64,000 nt of DNA from the NCBI GenBank assembly GCA_033980235.1, contig CM067077.1:7372602-7436601 (forward strand), read 5' to 3'. This DNA is from Diadema setosum. Its lineage: Eukaryota; Echinodermata; Echinoidea; Diadematoida; Diadematidae. The translations under genes were made by a program, and so were the position numbers. Every line of letters starts with the position of its first letter. Positions within the stretch are counted from its first letter, which is position 1. Below, piece by piece: positions 13,601 to 24,069 of the stretch. The notes beneath the pieces were generated by a model. It worked only from the letters and a program-made list of their open reading frames with translations, ran no database searches and was not told the origin of the DNA.

Positions 13601-15778
13601 TTGTCCCTGCTATGGACGTAACTGATTCTTCAAGCCCTAGTGATGTAGCAGTTTGCGTAATTGGAAGTGAAGTGAACTGTCCAGAATTAGTCGTGACACT
13701 TAATGACGTGGATTCTACTGGTAGAAAGGAAGTGGTAAAAGGTGGAGTATTGGATTCGTCAATACCTGTTGGCAAAATCGTTGTTTCTTGTGATACAGGG
13801 AGACTGGTTGCTTTGGAAAAAAGGTCGGAGGCATCAGCGTTGGTCGTGGGGTTTGTGAATTGAATACTAGTTTGAGCTCCTGTCAAAACGGTGCTATCTG
13901 AAGCCGTAGTTGTTGACGGTTCGATTGACGAATCGGTAATCCTTGTCATTGGAGAAGTGGAGGGGAATTCTTCCCCTAAAGTTGGTTCCACTGAAGCGGA
14001 GGTGCCGAACGAAATAACCTGCGAACTTGTGATTGTTGTGGATGCGGCTTCAACGTCTGTGGTAGCGCGCTGTGTTGTTACAAATCGAGTAGTTACTGAC
14101 GGTAACGTTTCAAACTCGTCTGGTGTTGAGCCAATTATCGTTGACCCTTGCCTTGTTCCAGACTCGGTAGGATGCTCTCGGGTTGATTTCGGTGCGGTTT
14201 TAGCTGAAGTAGTATAGGCCGTTGTTGATGATTCATTGCTTGGTGTGTCGGTCACATATCCTAAAACGAAGTGAGGATTACGTTCGTTAAAAGAAAGAGA
14301 AAGAGATAACATTGATTACGCCAAACCTTTCTATTGGTATTGAAATACACAGGATGCACATAGAGGTTTATCGATATCAATGCAGTCAGAACTATGAGAT
14401 ATGTATTCAAATTTTATACTTTTGTCTTTTTTTTTCTATTTATTCTTTGTAATTATTTTTTTTTTATTTTATTTCATTTACTTTATTTTCTTAGTAAGTC
14501 GAACATAATGCGAACCAAACACCTTCACCTGATAAAAGATATTAATGAACTTCCAGTGTTTTATATTTTTACTCCGTTGTTGTTAACGGCAAATCAATGT
14601 TAATCAATATTTGCTTTGTTTTTTCTTCGTCCTGTCTTGCCTATTAATCATGATTGCATAATGCATATTTATCCATTTAAAGGGTACAGACCATGATAAT
14701 AAGAATGTATAAGTCTGATTATGCGTTAGATGCTGAATGTTTTAGGCAATTATAAGACACCAGTGGTGTTCCCCTTCTTTGAGGTATGTATGTGCTTTGT
14801 TGTTCTTCTTGTAGATGTACTTCAATGTCATGTGCTATTTATACCTGAGCAGTACGGCAGTTCGTCTGGGTCCCATGTGCCATCGATACACGTTGCAGCG
14901 TCGGGACCGACTAGGACCCCTTCCGATCCAACGGAGCATGCGTAGGTAATCACGTCATTATGGACGTATGTTTCTGAAGATTCCGCTGGTACGCCCTCAT
15001 ATGGATACTGTATTGTAGCCGTTGGTAGACTTGGGGCTGCACAGCTTGCTGACGGGGGTGTTCATTCGAAAGAGAGTTTGTATGAAGTCACGTTATAGTT
15101 TTCTTTAGAATACGCTCGTATTATGACGTGGATCTAATAATAAACGTTGCAATGAGTATCACTTCGGCATTGTTACTTTTAAACTGTATAGGATTGTCGG
15201 TGAAAAGAAAAGAAATAAGACTGCACTTTATTCTTAAAAAAAAAATCAGTAGAAGCTGCTTTTATGTGTGCTTTCTCTCTCTCTCTCTCTCTCCCTGTCA
15301 TATAAGTTTTGCTTGTCATTCTCTCTTGCATTGTGTAAGTGTTACATCATTATCATTATTATGATAGTTTTATCAATATTTCTCTCATCCTGTACCTCTC
15401 TGCTGTATGTTTTCCTTTTTTTTTTGGGGGGGGGATGCTCGAAATGTTTGAAATACACTGCTTAAAAGGCCATTATTATTCATTAATCAGAGTGATGGCT
15501 GTTGAACGAACGACACATCGTCGTGTAAAGCCGATTCGGCTAACCACATAAAATCAAATAAAGACCACTCTAATCTAGTCAACGCCAACGTGCATGGCAT
15601 TAAATTAGAAAACATACAATTACATTGAAAGTCAAGTGTAAATGCTTTAAATTCACTAATTACAAGGCCATTATCATTCATTAACAGAGTAATGTAACTG
15701 AACGAAAGAACATCGTCGTGTAAAGACCAATAGGCTAATCATATCAAATCAAATCTAGTAAACACCAACGTGGCATTA

Positions 15779-15815
<37 letters not shown>

Positions 15816-17658
15816 ATTATTATTATTATTATCATTATTATTATTATCATCATTATTATCATTATTATTATTATCATCATTATTATCATTATTATTATTA
15901 TCATGAATGATAATTACCAAAACACTGAAAGTCCACCGGATCCGGATCCCATCCGGATGAGCCGAAACAGTAGCTGTATTCAGCCCCGCTGCCCGTATAG
16001 CCCTCCTGACAAGACAAGGTTATCCTTGTCCATTCGTCGTAACTACTCTGACTAGGAGTCACGATAACTCGCGAAGAGTCTGACAAAGAGGGCGTTTCAC
16101 ATTCTTGTTCTTTATTTTTTATTTCATTTTTTTTTTGGGGGGGGGGAGGGGGAGAAGGATGGGGGAATGAAAATACAGATAGTGAGATTCGTGAAGGTAT
16201 TGAGCTGCAAGTTGATGTAGTTACTGTATCAATGTCTCTATTTCTGACATCATCATTTAGATCCTACTTCCTGTCTTTTGTTTCTATTTTCATTCTCGAA
16301 ATCATCCACCGATAATATTGTAGTCATTTTCTTTCTTTTTTTTTAGTCAGTTGACACATGTTTGTCGTTCACATAACCGTGTTGATATAGACATATATGA
16401 ACGTATCATAATATACCTATGCCTCTCTAGACTTGATAGATACAATCATAAATCACTTACTTCTTAACTTTGCAGTCAGCAATTCTAAACTTCAAAATGA
16501 CAATTCAAACTCCAAACATTGCGTTTCGCATACAATTATCCTACCACAGAAAGAGTAAGAAAGCTATGGCCACTAGATAAAGCTTGGTTGAATTTACGAT
16601 AAAGCCAATAATGCAGACGATGGAGCATTTAACTGCAAAGATCAAACCCTAACCATTGCTAACATCATAACACCATGCCGGATTACATTAAAAGTGTTTT
16701 GTTTGTTTGTTTGTTTGTTTGTTTGTTTGTTTGTTTGTTTGTTTGTTTTTAAAATCGTACAAGTTCTTACACATTGAAATTCGGTGAAAAAGTATAAACA
16801 CTTTTTTCGAGCTATTATTGAATTTGTTTTTTTTTTATCAGATTTATATCAGTTTTAAGAGGTTTTATCATGAATTTTTAAAGGATTGACAAAATGAAAC
16901 CGCATAATTGTTTTTTTTTTCAGTAATTGATCACAATCATTTGTCAGTGAGATTTCTTGGCCCGATTGATTTTATATCTAAATCCAAGAAGTTTCTTTCC
17001 ACTGCACAATGATTAAAGATTATTCAATTTAATTCAATTCAAGTGATTTTATTCCCACATAATGTAATACAAAGCGATACACATAACGCTTACATGAGTA
17101 CATGATATCGTAAAAAACTTTGAATCACATAAGTTTCAACAAAACATGGATATAACATTATCATGATATCAACTTTGTTTTTTACATTAATAAACAGGTA
17201 TAAAGAAATTCAATCCCATTTTGTAACTCTATATGGAAAAGAGGAATTCACATGAAAAGTATAGCTTGTAAATTTTGTGAATTACTCTAGGAGATGAGGA
17301 TATCTGAAGATCCGTCAGGGACTCCATGTATGAAAATTTTGATATCATGTTGTCAGGCGAAACAAACAGAAAGAAAGGACTATGACAACGACAAGAACGA
17401 AAGCAGGGACGGAACAGACAGGAAAACAAATAAAAGATTATTGAAGATATTTTTTCACCTCACTGTCCAATGTAAATGGGTGTGATCATTATGATACCTT
17501 TATTACTGAGAAACCAAACATATTTTCCAATGATACCTTTAGAAATTCTGACAAGTTCTATAATTGTAAAATACAAGGTACTTACCTGCCAATATCAGTC
17601 GAGCGTAGTATGTCATCAATACCCATCCAATCGCCAATCGTATAGATGTGTCTCTCAT
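7345..17658 (-). CDS. Gene B: membrane mucin with two CCP modules, SEA domain and TM helix
   Basis: Nine exons (17658-17586, 16103-15918, 15048-14845, 14260-12401, 11499-11372, 10255-10030, 8733-8680, 8153-7969, 7686-7345) give 3258 nt including the stop: 1085 residues. Order: signal peptide, CCP a, CCP b, Ser/Thr/Pro-rich region (155-774), SEA (about 775-892), Thr-rich stalk (893-910), TM helix (about 915-940), cytoplasmic tail to 1085. Phases match gene A from SEA to tail, including the phase-0 break inside SEA. Likely a type I apical surface mucin whose outer CCP pair binds a ligand and whose SEA domain may self-cleave (GSIVA). Unlike gene A it has no EGF before the stalk, and its tail is much longer and acidic. 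The second exon has a poor acceptor. A possible AATAAA is at 6958-6963. Confidence 0.8.
7794..7880. repeat. (GATA)n microsatellite
   Basis: GATA/GACA tetranucleotides in the last gene B intron, between the TM exon and the tail exon. Confidence 0.9.
7969..8153 (-). CDS. Gene B exon 8: transmembrane helix
   Basis: It encodes DDKWKIVAYSMIGAVAVLL followed by IVVIVLVACGDC, a clear membrane helix with nearby cytoplasmic cysteines (CGDCITSSC) that could be palmitoylated. It runs from phase 1 to 0 with donor GAGGAA|GTAAGA. Confidence 0.8.
8680..8733 (-). CDS. Gene B exon 7: Thr-rich stalk
   Basis: A 54-bp phase 1-1 exon encoding VITTATDSKVTTGKPTEKG, between SEA and the TM exon. The acceptor ATTTCAG is good; the donor AAGG|GTGATT is weaker. 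Position and size match gene A exon 10. Confidence 0.6.
8805..9106. mobile_element. Inverted-repeat element with 65-bp arms
   Basis: Arms at 8805-8876 and 9040-9106 are near-perfect reverse complements (TCGTCGCTTGCCCGGAAGAA...). The left arm has a 6-bp insertion. It lies in a gene B intron next to the stalk exon, and looks like a foldback/MITE. Confidence 0.65.
9613..10002. mobile_element. Element with GGCCGGCGGA ends and three internal repeats
   Basis: It is bounded by GGGCCGGCGGA and its inverse TCCGCCGGCC. Inside are three degenerate direct copies of CCGGGTTTCTTCAGC followed by TAACAAGC and an A-run (9651, 9703, 9785). It ends 27 bp from the gene B SEA exon 6 donor. Confidence 0.45.
10030..10255 (-). 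CDS. Gene B exon 6: SEA domain, second half
   Basis: It starts VDGLYGDLAGYASC and contains FSAGSIVARITLSFD; GSIVA sits at the SEA self-cleavage position. Sequons occur in LNYTI, NNGTL and TNGTV. It runs from phase 0 to 1, 226 bp, with donor GCAG|GTAAAT. Confidence 0.83.
11372..11499 (-). CDS. Gene B exon 5: SEA domain, first half
   Basis: It encodes SSFLAVYEITELNGSEAKF and ends EDELCIV. 128 bp, phase 1 to 0, exactly as in gene A. The donor is GTT|GTGAGT and the acceptor AATTTTACAG. The Cys near the end aligns with the Cys of EEICTM in gene A. Confidence 0.82.
11860..12110 (-). mobile_element. 3' end fragment of the same LINE family as 33003-34802
   Basis: It has an AAATGAAAATG-type 3' end (11875-11900) and, about 165 bp upstream, a hairpin with GAGGCCCC and GGGGATCCTC arms around AAGCTCGGCTTAC, which matches the hairpin at 33208-33253. 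It lies in the gene B intron between the mucin and SEA exons. Confidence 0.55.
12401..14260 (-). CDS. Gene B exon 4: Ser/Thr-rich mucin-like exon
   Basis: A single 1860-bp phase 1-1 exon (620 residues) of Ser/Thr/Pro-rich sequence such as TTMATTPSKITSPVS and STTSKPSTKITTTKP. No regular tandem repeat is seen, unlike gene A. It has a single cysteine (ETGCPQ) and a few sequons (SNESS, RANIS, PNRTT). The C-terminal third is richest in Thr/Pro/Lys, the N-terminal part more acidic. Donor TCAG|GTAAGT. Likely an O-glycosylated extended stem. Confidence 0.86.
14845..15048 (-). CDS. Gene B exon 3: CCP module 2 (subtype b)
   Basis: Cysteines in SCAAPS, ITYACSVGS, AATCIDGTW and PYCSG, with VLVGPD before Cys3. 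It is 204 bp, phase 1-1, with acceptor CACCCCCGTCAG and donor TCAG|GTATAA. It parallels CCP 2 and CCP 4 of gene C. Confidence 0.85.
15781..15903. repeat. (TTA)n/(TCA)n microsatellite
   Basis: About 120 bp of ATT trinucleotides interrupted by ATC, ending about 15 bp from the gene B exon 2 donor. Confidence 0.9.
15918..16103 (-). CDS. Gene B exon 2: CCP module 1 (subtype a)
   Basis: Cysteines in ECETP, ITLSCQEGY, EYSYCFG and FQCFG; strongly similar to CCP 1 of gene C. It is 186 bp, phase 1-1. The acceptor AACAAG lacks a normal pyrimidine tract because the intron end is an A-rich, poly-C-bounded stretch, so splicing here may be weak. Confidence 0.77.
16697..16748. repeat. (GTTT)n microsatellite
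   Basis: About 13 copies of the tetranucleotide in gene B intron 1. Confidence 0.9.
17586..17658 (-). CDS. Gene B exon 1: signal peptide
   Basis: ATG is at 17658 (context ACGATGA). It encodes MRDTSIRLAIGWVLMTYYAR followed by LILAG, and the donor GCAG|GTAAGT leaves phase 1. The hydrophobic core and phase fit a signal exon and separate gene B from gene C upstream. Confidence 0.68.
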
Positions 17659-18456
17659 CGTGCAATGCACGATTTTCTGGAGATATTCCGAAATGTTATC
17701 CTTGGGCAGGATGAAATGAAGCGATTGAACTTGATAAACTTGAGAACTATATTCCGGTGAAAATCTTTTGTAAATGTTTTGGTTATTCCCCAGCTCGAGT
17801 TATTGTCGTCCTGATTTTGACACTTGTGAAATGTCGATACCTCGACAATTATGACAGGTGCTCTGAAATTGGTCTGACACGATATCATTGGGAAGGGATC
17901 AAGCACGAAGGTATTCGGAAAGCATGGATATGATTGCCCTGATGCGTCACTTGTCTTATCGGAATCAATAATCTGACACACCTTGAAAACTTGAGGGAGA
18001 AGCCGTTAAGTCAATACATACATCATCCGCACCAATGAAGTTACATCGTATCACTCGATACTAACACCAAATTAAATAAACGCGATAGGTCGTTTATATT
18101 ACTAGTTTAAACAGCCGAGGCGTGGCAACATCATAGGAGATGGCTGTAATCCTTCCCCACCTCCTCCCCCCCCCCTATCTATCTCTTTCTCCTCCATCTC
18201 CATCCTGCCTTTCTTGTTTTGTGTTCTCTCAGTTTCTCATCTCCTGCCGCCATTCTTCTCCCTGTTTGTACTTTATACTTACATCCTTTGTAATTTTAGG
18301 TTGCTATATTCTTAATTGGAAACATATTGGCAACCAGGTCACATGCAAAAACTGTGTTTAATTTCCTCAAAAACGCTTAAACGCATTCTTTTTTGTCGCC
18401 TGGATGGATCTTGTGTGTTGTATATATTACAGTATTTAGCATTGATCTTCCTCACC

Positions 18457-18508
<52 letters not shown>

Positions 18509-18688
18509 TATTGTTTTATGCTGTGATATGACATATTAATTCAATCTCGTTTTTGATGTTGACAATAACCTACTGCAGTCGGCAAAATATTGTATTTCTT
18601 TCATCGGATGCCGATGTCACTTGAAGGTAAGGCTAATACTCTAAGATTCTTCTTTTACATAACTATCTCAATGGGTTTTGTTCTCCCT

Positions 18689-18733
<45 letters not shown>

Positions 18734-19590
18734 ATCTATATATTTCTCATAGCGACGTTTGTTTCAGCCCACTCCCTTGCTCTTAACAATCTTGGCATGC
18801 CCAAGGACGGCCGCGGTGTACGAGCAGAGCGGAAGTGGGAACACGCAATCGACGTGAAAACTTGTTACACCCATTTATTATTTGAGCACAAACAGTGTTT
18901 GCAATACTTTTATTGTATCTAGCCAAATAGTTACTGAGGAATCTCATTCAAAGATGAGATTTGACGGCTTCTTTTTGGGCAGCTCCCACTTACTTTATTC
19001 ACGTAGATTCAGGGAAGTACATATACAAAATCTGAATATTTGTGTGAAGAAGCCCACCATTATTACATGATTCTTACGTCACTGAAAAACGTGATTCTTC
19101 TCTTTTCTCTCTTTTTGCAGAATGTTTCGTTTACACTGGTATTATTTGCCTTGTGTTTGTGCACATGCTCCATCAGAGGTGATTAGAAATCGAAGAAAAA
19201 GAAAAGAAAAATAGAGAGAGAGAGAGAGAGAGAGAGTGAGTGAGTGAATATAACAGAAGAACTGGCAAGAGAGAGAGGGGGGGGGGGAGGGAGGGGTAGG
19301 AGAGGCTCGTGATTGGAAGCCATGCTCTAAAGAAATCTGCAAAGGAGGAATTTGTCATAGACCTGTTCCTAAACTTGTCTTCACTACTGTCTTTAGTTGC
19401 TGCTGTGTCAGACTGCAATCATGAATAACCCAATCCATCAAAACTCTGGAATGTTTGACTAAAATTGCAGTCACATTCTACATAAACAAGTCATCCCAGT
19501 TTATTGTATTTAGCGTAAAAAGGGATACATCGATGAAAAATAAAACATAATAAATTCACTGTGCGCGGGTCCTTCTATTTGTTAAGTGAA

Positions 19591-19643
19591 AATGTTTTCC
19601 CATGGGAGAACATTACAAAAATGTTCTGCCCATGGGCGAACAT
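19591..19643. repeat. Two adjacent 24-bp palindromes
   Basis: Near-perfect palindromes centred on CCCATGGG: 19591-19614 and 19620-19643, both with AATGTT and AACAT arms, 5 bp apart. Confidence 0.7.
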
Positions 19644-20978
19644 AAACAATGTGCCTCCATCACGTCACTGTGTTTAGCCGATCACTAACCGGTATTTGAC
19701 TTACCCATTTAATAATATATACTAATATGGACAATTAAACGAGGATTTTTATAAGGAAAGAAATCAATGATCTGATAAATCTGAGCAAAGCGAAAAAAGC
19801 AAAACCTTGATTAAGGGACGGAAGTGGGGACATTAGTACACATGAAATCCCCTTCGCCTAGGTCCTGCCAGCTAAATATGAGCATGAAATTATGTATCTG
19901 TGAATGGGACTATCATGAGCGTGGGAAGGCAAGTGCGGGGGGGGGGGGGGGTGCGTTGTATCCCTCTAAAAAGTCTCTATCTATCTATCTATCTGTCTGT
20001 CTTTCTTTGTGTCTATCTATCTATCTATCTATATATCTACATATCTATTTATCTATATCTATATCCATCTACCTATATATCTGTATTTACCATTCTGTCT
20101 CTCCATCCTTATCCTTCTCTTCCACTGGCATTATGTTGGACACCCCGTGTTTTATCGTAATGATGTTATAAAGTAGGTTACCAAATAATCAAACTTTTTA
20201 CTTATTCTCAGCAACAACCGTGAAGTACGGAAAATTGATATTAAACGCATGTAATTGTATTTAAAATGTACGATTGTGTAATGAAAATTGAAGAAATTGT
20301 ACAAAATAACAATACTGTATTTCACTATACGTATATGCTTGTAATGTCTGATGAAATTGCTGAAAATTGAGGGAAGTGTAGAGCAATGCCATACAGAAAA
20401 CAAATGAATCAAAAGAGAAAGATAAAGTAATATGCTCGGACCAAGTTGTCATTCGTTAGAACATGTTTGTACTTGTGTGAGTGGGTGTTATGTTCAAGAG
20501 TTTTCATGCGCATAGTATTTGGTTCGACTTCTGAACTTTTCTCTTAATGTCTATATCGTTCCTCTTTCTTCCCTTTACACTGAAATTAACCCCCAACGTG
20601 TAGGTATGCGAGTTCATCTGCCATCTCTCATCGCTAAATGGCAAGGCTTCAACTGTACAAAGTTACGTATTTTAAAATAAACAAGTACAAATTCTTCAGA
20701 CTTGGTACCGACATACGCGAAGGGTAAGGATATTGTTATTCCCCTATCCTTCCTTTTGGAGATGAGGCAAGTGTTATTTCATTATTCCATAAAATGAAAA
20801 TATTTGGAATGATCTCCACAATTTAATGAAAACTCGAGTCATATTTGTACTGATATTTTGCGTTCACTTATTCTATAAAATACATTCAGGTAAATTACCC
20901 TTTTAACACGTTTTTTTTTTTCTTCGTTTTGTTGTACTAAGATAGAAACATTGAAATCGACCAGCTCTTCAATGCACA

Positions 20979-21085
<107 letters not shown>

Positions 21086-21524
21086 ACATTATATATTCCA
21101 TACTCTGACTTCTACCTCTTACAACAATAATGCATATTACTAGATGGTAGAGTCATATTCTGTCTTTCAAAATAAGCTTTTAAACTCAGTAACATATTAG
21201 GTTGCTGATTGTAAGTTGTTCTTCATCACTGTGGTTTATTCAAAAGTATACCTTGTGATCTCTAGGATCCAAAAGTCATGACATCACGTTGGGCCACAAA
21301 TTCCAGTGATCTGTATACTCTGCTGTTTATTCTGGTAGATATATTCGTCACATTTACAGTGTTCACTTTTCAAAGGCAATGCATAAATCTTGAATAAATA
21401 TGATACAAAACCTGTCCTAGGATATCGTGCTCTTTTAAAAATCGGTCTCCGTGTTTTCTACATTTCAGATCACCGTGGGAACCACTTAATAAATGCAACG
21501 TTGTTGAAGGACAAAGTGATTAGA

Positions 21525-21712
21525 AAACACTTATATGAAATATTAAAGGCCATACCACTCTTAGAGGAATAAAAGTTTATTTGATGAAAATCGGTTTTGA
21601 AATGACTGAGATATCCCAAAACAAGGTAAAAACAAAGTGGTCCCAATAAAAGGTAGGTCCTACCTTTTATCATGACTTATTTCTATACTGGATATCTCAG
21701 TCATTTCAAAAC
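21525..21712. mobile_element. Dispersed MITE family member
   Basis: A near-palindrome: GAAATGACTGAGATATCC at 21600 and GGATATCTCAGTCATTTC at 21692, with a second palindrome (AAAAGGTAGGTCCTACCTTTT) in the middle. Same family as 58540-58855. Confidence 0.5.
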
Positions 21713-22227
21713 AGTTCCCCCCCCCCCCCTGTTGCTTTGTTGCAAAGATTCGTGTCTTCCCCAGCCTGTGCGGCCACGTAACACAAATTATCTCAATTCA
21801 ATTAAAATTCATCGACTCGAAGTGACCTGTCATCTTAAAAGAAAACCATCATGTATTTTTCTTTCGCTGCGTACCACAAACACCACGGTATTACAATCTA
21901 CATTTAAAGGTTAGTCTCTTTTTCTCTCCAAAAAAAAAAAAAAAAAAAAAATCTGAATAATAATAAAGCATGTAATATAATGGATCAAACTGTAGAATCC
22001 AACTAGCAAAATTATATGAAAAAGCCAAAATGAAAACATACATCATTTCATCGGTAGGTAATGCACCCAAGTCGAAAAAAGGGACACGCAAATGGAATAT
22101 AATTTTTTCAGAAGAGATATTAAGTATCAATTCTGTGCATATAGATTTTTGTTGATTGCAATGAAGATTTAAACATACTTGGGGATATTTTTTTTTTTGT
22201 TCCATTGCAAACGTGACAGGCGTTTTC

Positions 22228-22233
22228 TTTATT
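22228..22233 (-). terminator. Candidate polyadenylation signal of gene C
   Basis: AATAAA on the minus strand about 630 bp after the gene C stop. Not confirmed by any other element. Confidence 0.25.
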
Positions 22234-22863
22234 CGTATGTTTTCACCTAACAAGGAAACACACACACACATAGACACACACACAATAGAAATTAAAAAGA
22301 AGAATACTTAAAAGAGACACTTCTTAACAAGTAAAAAACCGCGTAAGATTGAACATGGTATTACATTTGGGCCACATAAAGGCAAAACAAAACAAAAAAG
22401 CAAAACAGGATAAATGTCCAATTTACGTAGACAATGCATCCAGTTCTGTAGCTGCTGAGTACACACACGACTGCTTCAATAATACACCTTTGAATAATGA
22501 AGATTTGAGGGCTTACGTTTCAGCTTGATGTAATGCTTTTACAGTTCAGCAATGAAGAATTGAATGATTAATTCAATCACACCTCAATATACTTTCCTTC
22601 GTATGCTCTTATTTGGTCATGTTATATTCTCGTACTCTATTCCCCAGTTACTTAAATTATATTCTCGTCATCTTTCCCCAGTCTGATTCCTCATTCTTAT
22701 ACATAAAAGTTCACATTCGACTCTGACTCTGCCCCTCTGCTTTTGCATCCACCAATCCCTAAAATTGTGAATAATTCGGCGTGAAGCTGACGTTGCTGAA
22801 CGCGTACGCAATAGAACGCGTACACAGTGCGGTATATAACTCCGCCGGCCTTCCCCGAGCATC

Positions 22864-23063
22864 CTACTTGCACGTGACTTCAACGTTTGGAAGCCACACA
22901 CCATTGACGCACCGCTGCACACTGGGACCGACAAGGATCTTGTCCCCGACGCATGTGTTCTTCATGACTTGGTTGAAGCCGTATATGGCTCTGGCCGTTT
23001 CGGATCCGCCAGACAGAGGGTAGGAATAGACAGAAGGATCGCGGTCCGGAATCTTGCAGTTAT
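22864..23063 (-). CDS. Gene C exon 5: CCP module 4 (subtype b) and stop
   Basis: Cysteines in NCKIP, KNTCVGD, VQRCVNGVW and VTCK, then TAG. The only GT nearby that could serve as a donor would break the phase-1 pattern, so TAG is taken as the real end of the protein. Confidence 0.78.
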
Positions 23064-23244
23064 CTGTGTGTCATTTCACGCCATTATGGGAAATTAAAAC
23101 AAAGCAAAAGCACTTAGTCAAAGGAATAATTATTGTAATGATATTTCATATGATGCCTACACCCTACTAAAGTACAAAGACATTAAAGCCGATTCTTTTT
23201 CGAGATAAAGTTACTGCAACAAGAAGAATACATATACATGTAAC

Positions 23245-23293
<49 letters not shown>

Positions 23294-23712
23294 TGAAAAG
23301 AAGAGCCAGGTGGACGTAGCTAGGTCAACGTGTCTGTTTATTGCCGCCGAGCTTTCGGTCCCAAACGGACCTTCATCAGGGCTGTAACGATACAAAAATG
23401 ACTCACTCGTATGGCTACACTAATAAATATATATTCATATATGTATACTAATATAAATCGAACTGGCGTGAGTCTATAATGACTGTGTAATCAATCAATC
23501 CGTGATTACAGCTGTATATAACATATTCCAATAAACATATACTCATTTTTTGTATCGTTACAGCCGTGATGAAGGTCCGTTTGGGACTGAAAACCCCGCG
23601 GCAATAAACAGACACGTTGACCTAGCTACGTCCACCTGGCTCTTCTTTTCACACTGAATGCAAATAATGAAGGCCACACACTGGTACTGTAAATGGTCTA
23701 TACCCCTTCTCA

Positions 23713-23753
<41 letters not shown>

Positions 23754-24026
23754 GAGTTTGTTTGCAAAAACCGATAAGTCCATATTTGTCAAATGGAGAT
23801 ATTTGCGATTAAAGGTCAAGAAAAACAAAGAGAATAATAAGAAAAATTTTGCTTCTTTTGACCATAACTTCAAAAATATACCTTCATATGTAGTGATCAA
23901 TATATTATTTAAAAGGTATTATTTTGTACTTTGTGACAGAGACCGTATTTCAAAATCTTCAAAAATGGACTTATCGGTTTTTGCAAACAAACTCCTCATA
24001 TATATATATATATATATATACATATA

Positions 24027-24069
<43 letters not shown>

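Noticed and set aside
12799..14217. Val/Ser-rich plus-strand open frames
   Set aside because: They are antisense of the Ser/Thr-rich gene B exon, whose codon bias makes stops rare on the other strand.
17655..17981. 108-codon minus-strand frame with several cysteines overlapping the gene B start
   Set aside because: Cysteine spacing fits neither CCP nor EGF, and the better-supported signal-peptide exon uses another frame.
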